Below are positions 63,537 through 64,000 of a stretch of DNA of 64,000 bases, piece by piece. Numbering within the stretch: position 1 is the stretch's first letter; the number at the start of each line of letters is the position of its first letter. The position numbers and the translations under genes are program-made. Below the pieces are notes generated by a model that ran no database searches, had not been told where the DNA came from, and saw only the letters and a program-made list of their open reading frames with translations. The stretch lies in the NCBI GenBank assembly GCA_946476985.1, contig CAMKWS010000005.1:62001-126000 (forward strand), given 5' to 3'. The DNA is from an uncultured Acetobacteraceae bacterium. Its GTDB lineage: Bacteria; Pseudomonadota; Alphaproteobacteria; Acetobacterales; Acetobacteraceae.

Positions 63537-64000
63537 TTACTTGCCGGTTTTACGACGACGGATAATCAGGCTGTCCGTCTTCTTGTTGGTACGGGTTTTG
63601 TAGCCCTTCGTCGGCACACCCCATGGTGTCACTGGATGACGACCACCGGAAGTACGCCCTTCACCACCACCATGTGGATGGTCAACAGGGTTCATAACCA
63701 CACCACGGTTGTGAGGACGACGCCCCAACCAACGTGAACGACCGGCCTTACCCATAGACTGGTTCATGTTATCCGGATTGGACACGGCACCAACTGTTGC
63801 CATGCACTCACCACGTACGAGACGCAGCTCACCAGACTGCAGCTTAATCTGGGCGTAGCCTGCATCCTTACCAACGAGCTGAGCATAGTTACCAGCGGAG
63901 CGTGCAAGCTTCCCACCAGCACCTGGCTTCAGTTCGATGTTATGGATGATCGTACCAACCGGCATAGAGGCCAGCGGCATAGCATTACCTGGACGAACAT
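63537..64000 (-). CDS. rplB: 50S ribosomal protein L2, C-terminal part (5' end outside window)
   Basis: L2 is essential for subunit association and peptidyl transfer. The frame is open to the window edge, so only the last 150 or so residues are visible: [20 protein letters not shown], then [39 protein letters not shown] and the functional centre [20 protein letters not shown] with the catalytically important His, ending in [10 protein letters not shown]. The S10 block continues beyond the edge. Confidence 0.97.
   Translation of the reverse strand, partial: VRPGNAMPLASMPVGTIIHNIELKPGAGGKLARSAGNYAQLVGKDAGYAQIKLQSGELRLVRGECMATVGAVSNPDNMNQSMGKAGRSRWLGRRPHNRGVVMNPVDHPHGGGEGRTSGGRHPVTPWGVPTKGYKTRTNKKTDSLIIRRRKTGK

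Overview
The window is chromosomal backbone DNA of an alphaproteobacterium, most likely a member of the Acetobacteraceae (acetic acid bacteria) of moderate G+C. This rests on gene order and protein character, not on a database search: rnhB-ccrM with a CcrM-type GANTC methylase, dnaG-rpoD close to carAB-greA, envC-ctpA-rppH, lptF-lptG-lptD-surA-rsmA, and a MoxR/DUF58/DUF4159/VWA membrane cluster. I see no insertion sequences, prophage genes, CRISPR arrays, rRNA or tRNA genes.

Layout. 1-9102 (+): end of a CysQ-type phosphatase, the t6A enzyme Sua5/TsaC, then an envelope block (LptF, LptG, LptD, SurA) ending in RsmA. 9099-16126 (-): cyclopropane fatty acid synthase, rpsF-rpsR-rplI, rpoD and dnaG. 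16271-28118: a drug/metabolite transporter (+), YqeY (-), carA-carB, greA, threonine ammonia-lyase, envC, ctpA and rppH (+). 28097-31100 (-): an MsbA-like exporter and a CCA/poly(A) nucleotidyltransferase. 31277-38943 (+): MoxR ATPase, DUF58, DUF4159 and VWA membrane proteins, then an ankyrin-repeat protein. 39052-42241 (-): a small membrane protein, ccrM, rnhB, a GYF_2 membrane protein and a DUF883-like protein. 42535-51799 (+): a complete MdtABC-type RND efflux system with its own NodT-type outer-membrane lipoprotein. 51886-64000 (-): a 55-codon candidate membrane protein, then the alpha, spc and S10 ribosomal blocks from rplQ up to rplB, which is cut by the window edge.

Much of the window serves the envelope: LPS transport (LptF/G/D, MsbA-like), outer-membrane protein folding (SurA), wall cleavage and processing (EnvC, CtpA), membrane lipid modification (Cfa) and efflux. 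The rest is information processing: translation, replication priming, sigma factor, RNA decay and DNA methylation.

The points most worth following are: (1) CarA carries an N-terminal Cro/YdaS-like helix-turn-helix domain, has a second strong internal start that would give ordinary CarA, and lies just downstream of a repeated 17-bp partly palindromic motif, which together suggest a self-regulating biosynthetic enzyme; (2) four GANTC sites lie within 56 bp upstream of rnhB-ccrM; (3) a pure CACAGC hexanucleotide tract lies inside lptD; (4) two small membrane-protein genes each begin shortly after an intrinsic terminator.
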